From contig JAJHTX010000003.1 in the NCBI GenBank assembly GCA_032164295.1, forward strand, positions 1,674,001 to 1,738,000: DNA of 64,000 nt. The letters run 5' to 3'. The notes beneath the pieces were generated by a model that saw nothing but the letters and a program-made list of their open reading frames with translations, was not told the DNA's origin and did not search any database. The position numbers and the translations under genes are program-made. Positions 21,432 through 33,975 of the stretch are shown here, one piece after another (within the stretch, counting starts at the first letter, position 1; the number at the start of each line of letters is the position of its first letter). Source of the stretch: Inonotus obliquus (taxonomy: Eukaryota > Basidiomycota > Agaricomycetes > Hymenochaetales > Hymenochaetaceae).

Positions 21432-24189
21432 ATGGCGCAGGCTCTGTACGACCAGCATCCTTTGGACCAGTATCTCAAAGGTACATCATATCGTCGGGTG
21501 TAGATGTAGTATCGTGCTGATTTGCTTCCTTGTGTCTGTCAGAATCTGGCGACAAGCGGGAACAGTTCCCGGGTACGTTCACAGACGCCTCGGACGATGA
21601 GGCTGAAAACGCTTCAGCCTGGGAAGGTTATGCGGATTCTGTAATTAGGTCTTCATCTCTACAGGTGCGTGGCAATGCTCTATAGGAAATAGTTTTTACT
21701 AATGGATGTTGCCTCAAGGTGCTGGAACAATGGTCGTCGACTTTCCGAAGTCTCTTCAACTCCCCAAGTGATGACATTGCTGAACGATTCAAATACGATC
21801 TCATTTCTTCCAACCTCCTTTCTTCCTCCGTAACTCCCTCTCCGATTACCATTCATTCGCGTTTAAGATCGTCTACACCCGACAACCATCTACCTGGAGA
21901 ATTGGAGACTTCGCAGCAAGATGCCACGCCCAAATCTGATGGTGATCTCAAACCACTTTCAAGTGCTTTTGTCATATTTGGGCTTGTTGCGCTTATAAGT
22001 CGCCACCGTATGACCGCATTCCTGGCGTTGTTAATGTCGTTCTCGTTTGCCAAGGCGCCGGGTGTCGCATCCGCCAGGAAGTCCCACATCCCGCAGATGT
22101 TTGAGGCGCTAGATAACCTAAAGTCGGCAGGGTCTGCCTGGGATGCCGCAATCAATGATGCGATTGAACTAATTGAGCGAGAGGAGCGCAGGTAGGTTGC
22201 ACATCTTGCGAGATTCTTGTCATGCCTGACGATCTCCGTTACAGATCTTGTTATGCCTCGTCTTCCTCAACGATGTCTTCTCCTATATCAGCGCTTCGTG
22301 TTACCCTTCATTCTTCTCTGGTCACGACTCAGCAGCAATGCGATAACGTACGACCTCTGTTAGCTGCCTTGGCGTCTCCTATGGAGTTGTCGCAGCTGTC
22401 CGAAATGTATGCGCCACCTAGTCCTGCAAAGCCCTCATTCACCCTGCAGATGAGGCCTTCCTCGCCACGGCACAAACCTGCGTCTTTGTCAGAAAACTAT
22501 ATTTCCGGCTCCTCCCGATCACCAACTTCCTCAACAGAAAAGCGGCAGACCTGGAATGGTTCCTATATGAACCTTGTTAATCGTAACTCACGCACTGCAC
22601 CCGCTTTCAGGAAAAAGGATCGACGACGATCCGACTTATCTTTGTTCTCGGCTGTGCAGACTCTACCAACAGCGAAATCAATAACACCGCCTCGATCCCC
22701 TTCATTGATGCAAGTACTAGAGGAGGAAGGCGTCGAGCAGAATCAGGTGCGGGAAGTCCCTTCCAGCATCTCATCTCGTGAGAACAGTCCGCCCGAGGAA
22801 GTCTTTGGCCCGGCTGCTCTTTCGCTGCGCCGGAGACGCCGCTCGAGCGGCATTGATGTTCTAGGATTGTCAGGGGCGCGCTCAACGCCTTCGCTACGTG
22901 ATTCAGGCTATCTTACCCGTTCACCTGGTTCATCATCACGTTTAACATCGCTATCATCAACGCGTCACCCCCTTTCCCTCAATGCCCTGGATCATGCTCT
23001 TCAAGGTGCTCTTGCCTCACGCCGATATGCCTGTGCCCATCTACTCGCTCTTCGTTTTGCGGAAGACCCAGAAGATGAAGCATACTGGGAAAACGTACGA
23101 AGTGTAACTGGATTGCTAACCTCAGTCCTGGAAGATACCGCTGCCCGCCTCATCGAAGCACTGGCTGCAGTTGAAGACCTCAGGAGACAGGATGGCCAAC
23201 CGACTCCGGAAAGCAGCGAAGCCAGCCCTGTGAAAACGCCCAATGACGAGCTGCCTGTGACAACGTCTCTTGGTTTGCAGGACAGCAGGTTGAAGGTCCT
23301 ATCTCACGAACCCAAACCGTCCATTCTTTTAGACCTGCAATCTCCATCCTCACCTGAAGACATTCAATCATTCGCGCCAGTGCCAAATGGGATCTCACGC
23401 TTTGCGTCCCATGTGGACGCCATATCATCCTCCATAAGCGATGCGAAGAATCATCTGCTTGAGTGCGTACAAGCTCTACGAGATGCTCGTGCCGCTGCAG
23501 TGCTCCGAGCATCGTGCCCAGAGTCAGACAGTGTGGAGCCTACGGAAGAATCCATCTTGGAGTCGTATGAGCGGCTCCGGAAAGAGCTAGGATACGCACT
23601 GCGCGAGTGCGAAAGGGGAAAGACTGCCCTGGTGGATGTATTCGAGGCACAGCGAATGAGGAATCGTGTGCAGGACGAAAATGAAGAGGGAGATGATGAG
23701 AGTGAAACTTCGTCCAGCCATGCGCGATTTCATATGCTCAGCAGTAGCTCAAAAGATTCGAATGATAAGACGGACCCAGATCCACTCACTCCGGGTGATG
23801 GCAGTCCTATCATGTCTACCCTACCGGCACTTGAGGATGCAAGCGGGAACGAATGCGTTGATGATGCAACTCAGCACCTTCTACTTTCGGCATCCTCAGC
23901 ACATCTCCCGCCTCCCGGCCTCGAACAGATATTCGAGAGCGAATCTGTTACTCCTGGTCCGTTCAATCGTGAACGACAAAAATTGCCGCGTGACGAACGG
24001 ATTAAACTTATGAAAGCGAAGCGGGAAAGTATGAGCGGTCGTGGACTTGCTGCGCATTTGGAGGAGGATGATAGTGAGATGAGAGGTGGGAAGTATAAAG
24101 GTTGGGGACCTGGTACGGATGTTGTTGAGGAGTTGAAGGATGTTATTTGGAAAGTTGGCGAGAGGCGACGTAGGATGGCACAAAAATAA
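21432..24189 (+). CDS. 862-residue protein, possibly Vezatin/Inp2-like
   Basis: Four exons (21432-21480, 21543-21664, 21719-22191, 22245-24189) join to 863 codons. The start opens MAQALYDQHPLDQYLK. A hydrophobic hairpin-like pair lies near residues 139-168 (FVIFGLVALISR, then MTAFLALLMSFSFA), fitting a membrane insertion. The central region is Ser/Pro-rich. A conserved-looking helical block (HLLALRFAEDPEDEAYWENV) lies near 479-520. A coiled-coil segment (ESYERLRKELGYALRECERG) lies near 653-690, and the end is basic. A two-helix membrane segment plus a helical C-terminal half recalls the Vezatin / peroxisomal myosin-receptor (Inp2) group, but this is a weak resemblance. The gene model is firm; the function is not. 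Confidence 0.7.
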
Positions 24190-24880
24190 TAATCATCCAC
24201 CTCAGCACCTTTTATACCCGTTGTTGGGACAACTTCGGATGGAACGGGGGATTACGACACGAACCTATGTTCAGCATAACATAGGTATGAGTATATATTA
24301 TTTGCTTCTTGCTATCAACGATCCATTCGCTTGCTTTCCACAAATCTCAAGAGTCTTATTGCTAATATAATGCAGTAATTTTTTCCACGTCGCGTCGCTC
24401 ACTCATTTCGTTCTTTTTCCCTCCCTCCTACAACACCGTCGCTTGCTATTTAGTAGTTAGTAGAATGCACCTCTCGCACTTTCGCTTTTGGTAGTTTATA
24501 TATTAGTCTATATATACGTACACGTTATCGCTATCCTTTTTTTTTCGTCAGGCTTTCTTATTGGAAATTGCTGTTATTTGACGATAATATAGTGCATTGT
24601 ATATTTTGAGTGGAATGCTGTAAAGATGGGAAGCGATTACTCGATAGAGTGATCACAAAGACTCACGTGGATATAGTAAGAGCTGACACACCATTGGACA
24701 AACACTCCTACACTCTGTCAGGTGAACTACTGGTGATACTTTGATACAGATTCCGGACGTGTGTCCTGTGACCATTCATGGGAATACAATGCCAGACGTT
24801 GTATATGTATATGAGTCCTCGTCGCCCTCTTGCTCTGTCTCACTGGTACTCTGGCACTGGCATTGGCTCCTGCACTCGGA
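24190..24880. other. Intergenic spacer
   Basis: AT-rich with T-runs and pyrimidine tracts. It contains the 3' region of the upstream gene and the promoter of BTB gene 1. No gene was seen. Confidence 0.5.
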
Positions 24881-26207
24881 ATGGTCGTTACAACTCGGAT
24901 GACATCCTCGCATTCACTCTCTTCATCCTCTCTCTCGACACCATCACTAACGTCGACGTCGACAACGACACCACAGTCCGCGTTCAAAGCGACGTATCCA
25001 TTCGACGGATCGAGTGGTACTCGACCAGATATGATTTTACGTTCAGCGGATGGTGTGGATTTTAGGGTTTTGAAGGGGGTTTTGGCTGTTGCTTCTCCTG
25101 TTTTTGGGGATATGAGTGCATTGGCTGGACCTCTTGCTAATACGTCTGTGGGGACTCGGGATTGGAAGGTATCTTGGGAGGAGGAGGGAATGATATCGAA
25201 AGATGGGATACCTATCGTCGTCATGTCCGAATCTGCGAAAGTGTTGGATACGCTGTTAAGGATCATCTATCCCGTCTTACCTCCCAAACTCGATGACTCG
25301 GACGAGTTGGACTTGGATTTGGTTTGGGAGGTTTTACGTGCTGCGCAGAAGTATGATATGGTGATGGTGTTACACTTCATCGAAGAAATGCTTCGCGTAG
25401 CGTTGACGTCGTCTCGGAATAATCTCTGCCGAGGAGATGATGAACCCCTAAACCAACGACAACGACAACGACAAGGTGTCGGCGTCGGCGTTGATCCCAT
25501 GACGATTTACATCCTGGCATGCGAATACCGACTCGAAAACCTCACACGTCTCGCAGTCCACGAATTCCTCAAATCCTCCTCCTCCTCATCCGAATTCAAA
25601 TATCTCAAAGGATTAGAAAGGGTTTCGGGAAGTGTTGTATTCCAATTATTCTCGTATCGTCAGAAAGTCGCGGATTCGATTGATACGTTGTTCGTACCGT
25701 TTAGAAATTTGATGGACGTTCAAAGGCGGTTTGAATGTGGAGTTGGGAAGGGATTTTTACGTGATGTTGAGTGTTTGGTGAGGAACGTCAAGCCGAATGA
25801 AGGTTGTGGGAGTAGAGAGTCGGGATGTTATATCTCTGCTTGGTGGATTAACTTGTGTGAGATTGTTAGATCTAGTGGAGAGATTCAGAAATGTCCTTTG
25901 AAAGAGGATATTGTATCGATTGGGAGGATTGTTGAAGCTGTTATTGGTATTGGTGCGGGTTCGGGTTCGGTTGAGGAGAGGAGGGGCACGGGGAGAGGGA
26001 GGGGCCTAGGGAGAGGGAGAGAGTGTTGTGAGAGTTGTAAGGAGAAGGTGTTGGCGAGGTTGGATGTGGTGGAAGAGAGTCTTAAGAGGGATATGGGGAG
26101 GTTGGTCGCCGAGGTATGTGTTTTCATTTTCATTGTTTTCTTCGCGCGCGATTGTTGATGTGATGTGATTTTCTTTTTCGTAGGTTAGATTCGAACTTCC
26201 TTGGTAG
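24881..26207 (+). CDS. BTB/POZ domain protein 1
   Basis: Two exons, 24881-26113 and 26184-26207, give 418 residues. The BTB fold is at about residues 45-175: DMILRSADGVDFRVLKGVLAV, SPVFGDM, then a long insert and LDTLLRIIYPVLPP, the usual agaricomycete layout. BTB domains mediate dimerisation and often recruit Cullin-3 ligases. No Kelch, MATH or DNA-binding partner domain is present. The second half resembles the helical BACK-like part of this fungal family (YILACEYRLENLTRLAVHEF). A 24-nt last exon adds VRFELPW. The in-frame extension upstream of 24881 has no ATG. A Gly/Arg-rich insert (GTGRGRGLGRGRE) is near the end. Confidence 0.85.
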
Positions 26208-27263
26208 AACAGAACTACGTGGTAAAGGAGGTCCTACGTATGGTCCTACTGTTACCCCCACCTTTTTCACGCACGAACCTCTACTCTTCCAACTCTTCCA
26301 ACTCTTCCAATGTCCGATGTCCAAATGCCCAAACGTAACGCCTTCTGCAACATTGTCCGAACCAAATCATATTGCATTGGCTGTATTGCTGTATTGCTGT
26401 ATTGCTTTATGTACACTACTACATAGTTTTAACTTGTTTGTATGTATGTAACCCTAACCGTGTAACCGTGTAACCTTGTACCATCTTACCTCGATTAGTT
26501 CTGTTCGTGTTCGTTTTGGGTGTGATAACGAAGTGTGTTTTCTATTCGATAGATATATGTCTATTTGTATGTACGATGCTGTCTGCTGTACTATCCATAC
26601 ATTGATTGTGTGGGTTGCAAGAAATAATTTTGTTGTAGATAAACGGCTCGCGTAGCGTATGATTCCGACGAGTCCGCTCAGACAAACACCCTGACTATAA
26701 ATCGACATTTCAATCCATCCCCATGATCCAGGGGCAATTGAACAACAATATCAATCATGATGTTAACGACGCATGTGCATGAATATATCCAGAATAAAAT
26801 ATTAATGCAAAGTGGTGTTAGATAGATAGGTAGATAGGTAGGTAGGTAGGTAGGTAACGAACAAGCCTGAACCAATCCCAATCCCAAGAGGTCTATTTAT
26901 AACATGTTGTTTATCAATGTATCAATATGAAAGATACGAGGGGTCGAATCGGACGCGAGGAAAGCAGTAAGCAGTAAGTAAGCAAAGGCGTCATGGGAAG
27001 AGAAAGTCGAAGGGAGGGTGAGTGAATGAAGAAGTAAGAATGCGTATGACGACGCGTGTCTAAGCTACAGATGTTGGTGTAAGATATTCGGAGGGAGGGG
27101 GGTTGTGGAAGGGAGGAACCGAACGAGGCATGAAGCATGAAGTTCCGATGCAAGAGGATGAGAATTTAGGAATATGCCGCTCGTGTTTCTCATGAGGTGA
27201 GGTGGGAGGCGAGGTTAGCGAGAAAGTAGACATGTGATCAATATTAGAGGGATCCCTGAAAAT
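26208..27263. other. Intergenic spacer between convergent genes
   Basis: No gene. It contains GTGTAACC/CCCTAACC-type short repeats (26448-26475) and a GTAG/GATA microsatellite at about 26820-26858. Confidence 0.6.
26820..26858. repeat. GATA/GGTA microsatellite
   Basis: Runs of GATAGATAGGTAGATAGGTA, then several GGTA units. Confidence 0.9.
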
Positions 27264-29073
27264 TTAAGCGATAGGAGCACGACCATATTTGCGTCGGTAC
27301 TTGTTATCGATATTCTCGAGGTAGTACGCTCCAGGCCAGATATTGTCTATTGAACCTTCAGGTACGTAAGAACCCGCATTATGGTTCTTCTCGCGAAGCT
27401 ACACGAGGCACACGGGAAAAAAAATGATCAGTTAAACGGGTAAAACGTGGATTGATAAACTACCACGAGGTAGAACGGGTGTTTTTTTTTATGTAGTAAG
27501 AAGAAACGTACCTTGAGTGCATCTACGTATTCCTGGCAGGGAACGACTTTCATGGATGCTAGTCGGTTAAGAAGATCCATCTTCTCGCGGATCTCCGTGG
27601 TGTCGCCTTTAACGCGGATAGTGTAGAACGAGGAAGCGCAGCCAGAACCGTATGCGAACATGCTTATACGCTTGCCCTTGAGCTCGGTAGGTGGGATGGC
27701 AGATACGAGAGAAGCGAGACCACCGTACAATGATGCTGTGTACATGTTTCCGCAACGCTTTGCGCAGTGCATTGACGGAAGGACGGCGGCTTTGTGTTGT
27801 GCACCGGCAACTGCTACGAAGGTCTTTTCGAGAACCTTGTCGGTGAGTGATGCGGCATGCGTCATGCTAAGCAATGATTCGGCATCGGGGACGTTAGCGA
27901 ATTTAGGCGTAGTGGGTTTCGAGAGGAAGTCGTTATACAAGAGACGGGCATGTCCCTTTTGGACAAGTTTCCCGTACGGAGAGTGGAAAACGGGATAGTC
28001 GACACTGTCTAGTGAGAAAATGGATTTCGGGTCCTCTTCTTTCTTCTCTGCACTGCCATTCTCGCCATTCTGGATACCGAGACCAGTTTTGCACTTGTAT
28101 GCTCTAGCCGTTTTCTCCCGGAAACGCGAGTAGGAGTTATCAAGAGCCGTAAGGTAAGTCGTGACGGAAAGGGGACCGTCGACCTCCGGGTACTCCGAGT
28201 CAAGCTTGGGCTTGTAAAAGTCGTAGGTGTTCGCCATGTATGTTCCATGAATCGCTGTGAAAATAAAATGAATTGATATAAAATATGAATTGAGTTAGGA
28301 GACGTACGTTCGAATACCAACGGAGCATTCGGGCCGATAAGCATGGCACACGCACCTGCGCCACCGACGGGGCGTGCACCACCTTCTGCATAAATCGCAA
28401 TGTCTCCAGCGAACACAATTGCGTTACGTCCGTCCCAAGACGCGCTTTCAATCCAGTTCACTGCGTTGAACAATGCAGCTGTCGAGCCGTAACATGCGTT
28501 CTTGGAATCGATTCCCTCAATGTCTGTGTTTCCCGCGACGGCAAACAGGTCCATGAGCACCGTCTTGACAGACTTTGACTTGTCAATGATCGTTTCCGTG
28601 CCGACATCGAGACGACCGATAGAGCGCGGGTCAATGTTGTATTTCTCGAGCAGTGAGGATACGACTGAATAGAGCGGTATGTTAACATTGTTCTCATTGT
28701 TTTCGATTTCTTCCGAGCCAAGACGAGCGCCGGGAGGGTATTTAAACTGAGTTGCTTACCAGTAAGGGCCAACGAGTTGATGTCCTCGCGGTCATCTGTG
28801 CATGCCATGTACTGCTGACCGAGACCGATAGTGTACTTGCCCTTGGCGACGCCGTCGAAGACTTCAAGGTCTTCCTCTGAGATGCACTACATACGTGTTG
28901 GTGGCGTTCAGTTTCGATAGTAGGTATGTAAAACAAGCACGACATACGCGACGGGGGAAGTACATCTCCATGGCAAGGATACCAACATCCTTTGGACGAG
29001 GAGACTCGACACCGTCTGCTACCTCGAGAGGGGAGATGGGAGTGACTGGTTCAGAACCTGGAGCAGCAACCAT
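27264..29073 (-). CDS. ERG13: Hydroxymethylglutaryl-CoA synthase
   Basis: Condenses acetyl-CoA with acetoacetyl-CoA to HMG-CoA, the committed entry to the mevalonate/ergosterol pathway. Five exons (29073-28948, 28886-28760, 28664-28308, 28254-27512, 27398-27264) join to 496 codons (495 residues), a normal length for the family. Diagnostic blocks are [66 protein letters not shown] with catalytic Cys142, [17 protein letters not shown] with the catalytic His region, [15 protein letters not shown], and the C-terminal [14 protein letters not shown]. No mitochondrial presequence is seen, consistent with the cytosolic fungal enzyme. Confidence 0.97.
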
Positions 29074-31130
29074 TGTGTTGTATGTATGGGAAAGGTAGGA
29101 GGGAGAGAATTGGGGAGGACGAGAGATGGTTTAGTAGAGGGCTTTATAGATGTAATAAATAAGCATGAAAAAAATGGAGTCGAATAAACATTGCATTTAT
29201 TTTTGTGGTACGATTCCAATATAATTATTACTTGGTATGTACCTTCCTTATATGGATATTGTCGATCAGTGCATTCATTTCCGCCTATCGGGAGATTCTA
29301 GCTGCTGGTCGTTGGTCGCTCATCGGAGGTCTTGTCATCTTCCCATTGTTCCGCATGAAACAGCCATCTCTCCGTTCTAAACGCATCCTGCATTCTATAC
29401 AATCACAGTTGGGGATGTCCTCCCTCGCACATTGCAGCAGGGATACCACGTATATGACACACCCCTCATCCCCAGTGGACTAGTTGTATGTAGCATGGAC
29501 GACTCGCAGAATGACGGACTCGGCGTCGGGAGTCGCTGTTACCGGCGATCATTCCGACAAGGCGATACACCAGTGCATTCTTCATTCAGATACGGCGTCT
29601 GTGTAAACGTCCGTGTTGCGATAAGTTAGGAGGCGAGCTCGGATTCGAGACGAAACAAGATCGTTCTAAGTAGTGGGTCATGTCCATTGTCCATCCAAGA
29701 CTAAAGACCGTTATTGATCCGGTGATTGCTGATTGGACCTTGGACCTTACCGCCGAACAAAAGCAGTTGCAGCTTCACCAATCTCACACAAGGGCAAGCA
29801 AAGAGAAAGGCAAGGGTAAGATAATTTGATAGTTTAGACGATGGAACATGGGGCTTGAATTGAATGAATTGACTAAAAGGTTTCGGGTGCGTGGTGTTAG
29901 GGTGTTGTTGAGAATGATCGAAGCGTTGAAGGTGTCGCCAACGACTCGGTTTAAGTAGAGGAGAGACGAGTAGTGGACTTGGGATGCGGTTTCTCATCAT
30001 CTTTCTGTCCAGTTTTGTACATAATGTCAACGTACTACATAGTACTTACCCGTCGCAATCTATCAATGCATAGCTAGAAAAGCTTCCGCACGACGCACTA
30101 CTAGCACTGGCACTACCGCACCCCATATCAGGACATTGCGGAGCTTCAATTCCGAGAAGGAGAACTGAACTGAATTGTATGGAAGTCTCTTTCAATCCCG
30201 GAGTTGTTGCGTGTGCGAGGCTAGCTCTAGTTCATTTGCCTTGATTGTGATAAAAGGTTTCCAATGGACCTAGTGGGGGAGAGAGAAACCTCGACATCAA
30301 GTGCCTGTGACGCCCTAATCAGTATTAATAACCGAGCCAGACTGTGCGTCGTTCGTTCCCCCGTTCCCCATCGGCGGCGTCCAACTGAAATTCAGACTTC
30401 GGCTTGGTATCTTTCTTCAATCGTAACTTGGAGCAATCGAGATATCACGATTTAACGGAGTAGTAATGACATCCCATCCCCAAGAATCTTGAGAGTGTTT
30501 AGTTTATCCTGCGGTGGGTGTATGGTGGGCTTCTCTGCAGCGAACCTGCATCTGTATCAAAGAATTGTGTCAATTGGAGGATAGGTCCCCTGATTTGTGA
30601 TACGCTTTTACGCCGGTACTCCGAGTTTGGCTCCGATTTGATAAGGAGATAGTGTCGCTGTGTCGCGTTTTGGATTGAAGATATTTTTGAAATTAATCCT
30701 CATAATTGATATCAATGATGCGATTTTAAGAAAGATTTGAAGGGTTCTAGACACACCATTGGGCCAGTTGCTTTTATGTGTTGGTACAGACTTACTGTGG
30801 CTCTCATTCTCATGCTAAGCAACCTTTGGGATAGGGCGAGTTCAGTCCGATCAACCAAGTGGAAGCAAAGGCATCACGAAACGATGCCAATGAAACGCCG
30901 ATGAACGAACGGGATTCCGCGATTGGGAATATTTAACTCCGATTTCAGGGAATACGGATATAATCAAAGCGACTCCGATGCGGTTTTGCTAGTTCATGCA
31001 AATACAGGTTCAGTGACGAGTGTGGTAAGCTCAATTGTGAAAATCGCACCTTGTTGAGTAAAATTGTCGGGTTGCACATAAAAGCACAGCTTATACTTCT
31101 TCACATTTCACGCCAGAGCACCAGGAGATT
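29074..31130. other. Long intergenic region, no gene supported
   Basis: About 2 kb on the upstream side of HMG-CoA synthase. The first few hundred bases should include its promoter. Short frames at 29205-29629 and 29701-30030 could not be matched to a family or spliced into a longer protein. Confidence 0.5.
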
Positions 31131-31645
31131 TCATTCCTGTAAGTATCCACAATCCCTTGTCATCGCTTGCGAGAATGACATAATCCAGTAACGACGAATG
31201 ATTGCGGTTAGGTGTATCAGATGGTTGAGGTAACCCATGGCGCTACGTGAGACTTCATCCTCTTTCATACCAGGAAGCGCTCCACTTATCTGCAAATAGA
31301 CTCATCAACAACAGAAACACAGCTTCAAGCGTACCTAATTCACCATCTCTAGCCCGGCTGGCTGGACCTTTGCACAATCTGATCTGATGCACTCTTCGGC
31401 GTTCTAATAAATGCGGCGTTGGCTTACTTGACCAGGTAATCGATTCCGTTTCCTGGGGAGACGAAACGGAAACAAAACAAAATTGACATCGCCGGCGCCT
31501 CCGAGCCGAGCGCCTTGCTCCCCATCGGTAACGGCGGCGACGGTATCACCCTGCGCCCGTTTGATCGAGCCTCGATTACATACATGGTATCGAGTGAGAT
31601 TCTCCCCAAAACCTTCTCGGTGGTTTTCTTGTACCTCACGGTGAA
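31131..31645 (-). CDS. Unresolved gene candidate
   Basis: The last exon, 31289-31131, is well formed. A TTTGCAG acceptor is followed by 52 codons (ISGALPGMKEDEVSRSAMGY, then LNHLIHLTAII) and TGA. A preceding exon 31403-31344 (NAEECIRSDCAKVQPAGLEM) joins in phase with a GTGAAT donor. A third block, 31645-31428, opens after a CTGCAG acceptor (FTVRYKKTTEKVLGRISLD) and stays open for 70 codons. It cannot be joined cleanly, because the gap to the next exon would be only 24 bp. It is either a gene with an unseen splice pattern or a decaying one. Family not recognised. Confidence 0.35.
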
Positions 31646-32273
31646 CTGCAGAGTAGATTATATGTATCAACCTTACACGATATACACAATCAGGCGGTAT
31701 CATGATGTCATCTTTACCATGTTCCGCTTATGGAACGGCGGGACTTTTCTTGAGCAGAAGATACTCCTTTACTGGAATTGGACGTATGATCAGTATATCT
31801 AAGTTCGCGTCAGCATATGATATAGTAACTAATCACAGAGAAAAGTACAATGTCGTGACGAACAAGAGCAAAGAACTCTTCGCGGGAACGAGTACGGTGA
31901 TGGTAGTTAGATGATGGCGGTGGTTTTGCGGTGTTGGTTTTCTGTCATGTATCGTGACGACGTGGCACGTAAGCAGCGCGCTCCGGACCGTGCACTAGTT
32001 CAGAGCAGAGCATCCTCAGAGGAGTACTCTGAGCGTGAAAGAAATATCATTCAGCAAGACTAGAACATCGTGGGATGAACTTGAAGGTTGCATATTGGCC
32101 GACGGGTGCGTCGATCCGAAGTGGGGTTCACGTGATGGCGCTAGGATCAAATTGAGACAAGTCAAGGGAGGTAACCAGACCCGAAGAGCGAGCGCCTTTC
32201 TATAGGGAAGCTCCATAATGCTATCCGCCTTTGCAATTGACTACATCTTCACCGCTCTCACTTTTCGAGAGTT
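31646..32273. other. Intergenic; BTB 2 promoter region
   Basis: No gene could be supported. A further upstream exon of the candidate at 31131-31645 may lie here on the minus strand. Confidence 0.4.
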
Positions 32274-33372
32274 ATGGACGACGAGTCGGATGTGTCTTCC
32301 AGCTCACCGAAGAAACGCGAGTCGGTAACGGACAAGGAAGATATCGACAAGCACCTTTCTGTCGATTCGTGCTGTGGTACTCCTGAATTGGACAATTCCG
32401 TTGCGTCTTCTCCCTTTGATGGCCCGGAAGGGGATGTTATCCTTCGAACGTCGGACTCTGTGGATTTTTGGGTGCTGAAATCCATCTTGGGGTTGGCGTC
32501 ACCCGTATTCAGGACGATGTTCACGTTGCCCCAACCTTCCGTTCATCACGGTGAAGCTACACAGCCTCCAGTCATACCAATCAGCGAGTCGAGTAGCACG
32601 CTTGACCTACTTCTACGGCTATGCTACCCCATCGAAGCACCTCGATTATCACAACAAAGTGTATCACTCATTGGAAACGTGTTGGGCGCGGCGTTGAAGT
32701 ATGAGATTGGAGCGGTTATTGGAAGGGCTCGGAGGGCTTTGCGAAAACGTGTGGAGGAGAGTGGTAAGAAGGCGGTTGCGGTGTATGCGATAGCGTGTCA
32801 CTTGAAACTCGCAGAGGAGGCGCGCATCGCGGCAATGGCGTGTCTTAGATGGCCTTTCCCCGGACCTACAGTACCGCAACTTGCACTCATGTCCGGACTC
32901 GATTATTACAACTTGCTGCAGTACCACAAGAAGGCTGGGGAAGCTATCGTTTCGCTGTTCACCAAGAATCGCTATTTGTTTGTGACGACGACTTGCGCTG
33001 CAATTACGCCTCCTAATCATCCGTGTCAGGGGAGCAAGAAGTTGTCTTATACGGTCAATAACGAGGATATAGACGTTACGGAATATCTGTGGTGGACGTC
33101 TTCGAAAACTGTATTATCGGAGGCTTTCAAGTCTGCACCACTTGCGACGGATAAACTCTCTTTATGGACGCTTGCCCCTATTTTGGAAGCTACTGAATGT
33201 GGGGTATGTAAAAACAAATTCTTTCATGGTTGGGATCAGACGCGAGAAGCTATTATTGCTGAGATGCGGAAGAAGATAGGCAAGGTGCGTCGTTTCGGCG
33301 TTGTTTTACTCTTGAATTGTTGAAACCATCGTTTCCGTTCAATAGGTGGAGCTAGCGTTGTCCTGGAAGTGA
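32274..33372 (+). CDS. BTB/POZ domain protein 2
   Basis: Two exons, 32274-33284 and 33346-33372, give 345 residues. The BTB fold is at about 55-150: DVILRTSDSVDFWVLKSILG, SPVFRTMF, PVIPISESSSTLDLLLRLCY. The helical second half is the same family as the gene at 24881 (YAIACHLKLAEEARIAAM). A near-C-terminal CGVCKNKF pair of cysteines parallels ECCESCKEK in the other protein. The 27-nt last exon adds VELALSWK, matching VRFELPW in position and pattern. The acidic Ser-rich N terminus is probably disordered. Confidence 0.87.
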
Positions 33373-33859
33373 TCGTGATTGTGTTCAGTAATGTATTGAC
33401 TGTATGCTATTCAGTATTCACTTGCAAGTACCGTTTATTTGTTGACTGATTTTACATCCGAAAGAATGGCTTCTACAGTACCCACGGACATTGCTACCAC
33501 CGTTATTATTGGGAGGTTATCTGTTCTCCTTAAAGCGCTCGTCGGTTTCAAATTGCCGTAGAATGCTGCAACTTATTCTTCGAGCGCTTCGTTTCTCTGT
33601 ATGTTGAAAGACGCGTGCATTCCAAGGGTTCTTCGTGCACGAAGGGATCTTTTGTCTTTTCGTCGAGTCAATTTCCCATTCCATTTACTGAGGATTGTTA
33701 ACATAAGTGTTCCAAATGCCGTTTCAAGGTCTATTAGTTCATTGGGTTGCTTGGAAACATGGTTCTCTCATATAATCCCTAACCTCGAGGAATATAACTC
33801 AGATGATTAAAAGTTGCACCAAACAGAGTATAAATGGCAAGCCTTAGTAATTTCTGTTT
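33373..33859. other. Intergenic spacer
   Basis: No gene supported. Confidence 0.5.
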
Positions 33860-33975
33860 GGGTTCTTAGCTCAGTTGGTAGAGCGCATGCTTCGCATTTC
33901 TTCCATAATGCACCGTGGCTGTGCATTGTGGCTATGCTGTGGCTAAGGCCGTGTGTTCGAGTCACGCAGGATCCA
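33860..33975 (+). tRNA. tRNA-like gene or tRNA pseudogene, Ala(CGC)-like
   Basis: GGGTTCT at 33860-33866 pairs with AGGATCC near 33968-33974 (two G-U pairs). The D-arm TAGCTCAGTTGGTAGAGC is canonical (A box). A T-arm GTGTG-TTCGAGT-CACGC closes with one G-U (B box). The 5' half of the anticodon arm, CATGC-TTCGCAT, would present CGC. Its 3' half is separated by about 40-45 extra bases, which would have to be an unusually long intron or an insertion. Pairing with a downstream GCATT is imperfect. A decayed tRNA-Ala is as likely as an active intron-containing one. Confidence 0.5.

Noticed and set aside
24830..24880. Extension of BTB protein 1 to a start at 24830
   Set aside because: The codon there is TTG; the first ATG in frame is at 24881.
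26448..26475. Telomere-type repeat
   Set aside because: Only one CCCTAACC unit followed by GTGTAACC copies; too short and not TTAGGG-like.
29205..29629. Possible membrane or P450-like scrap
   Set aside because: The apparent resemblance (LIPSGLVV) is too short, and neither frame continues.
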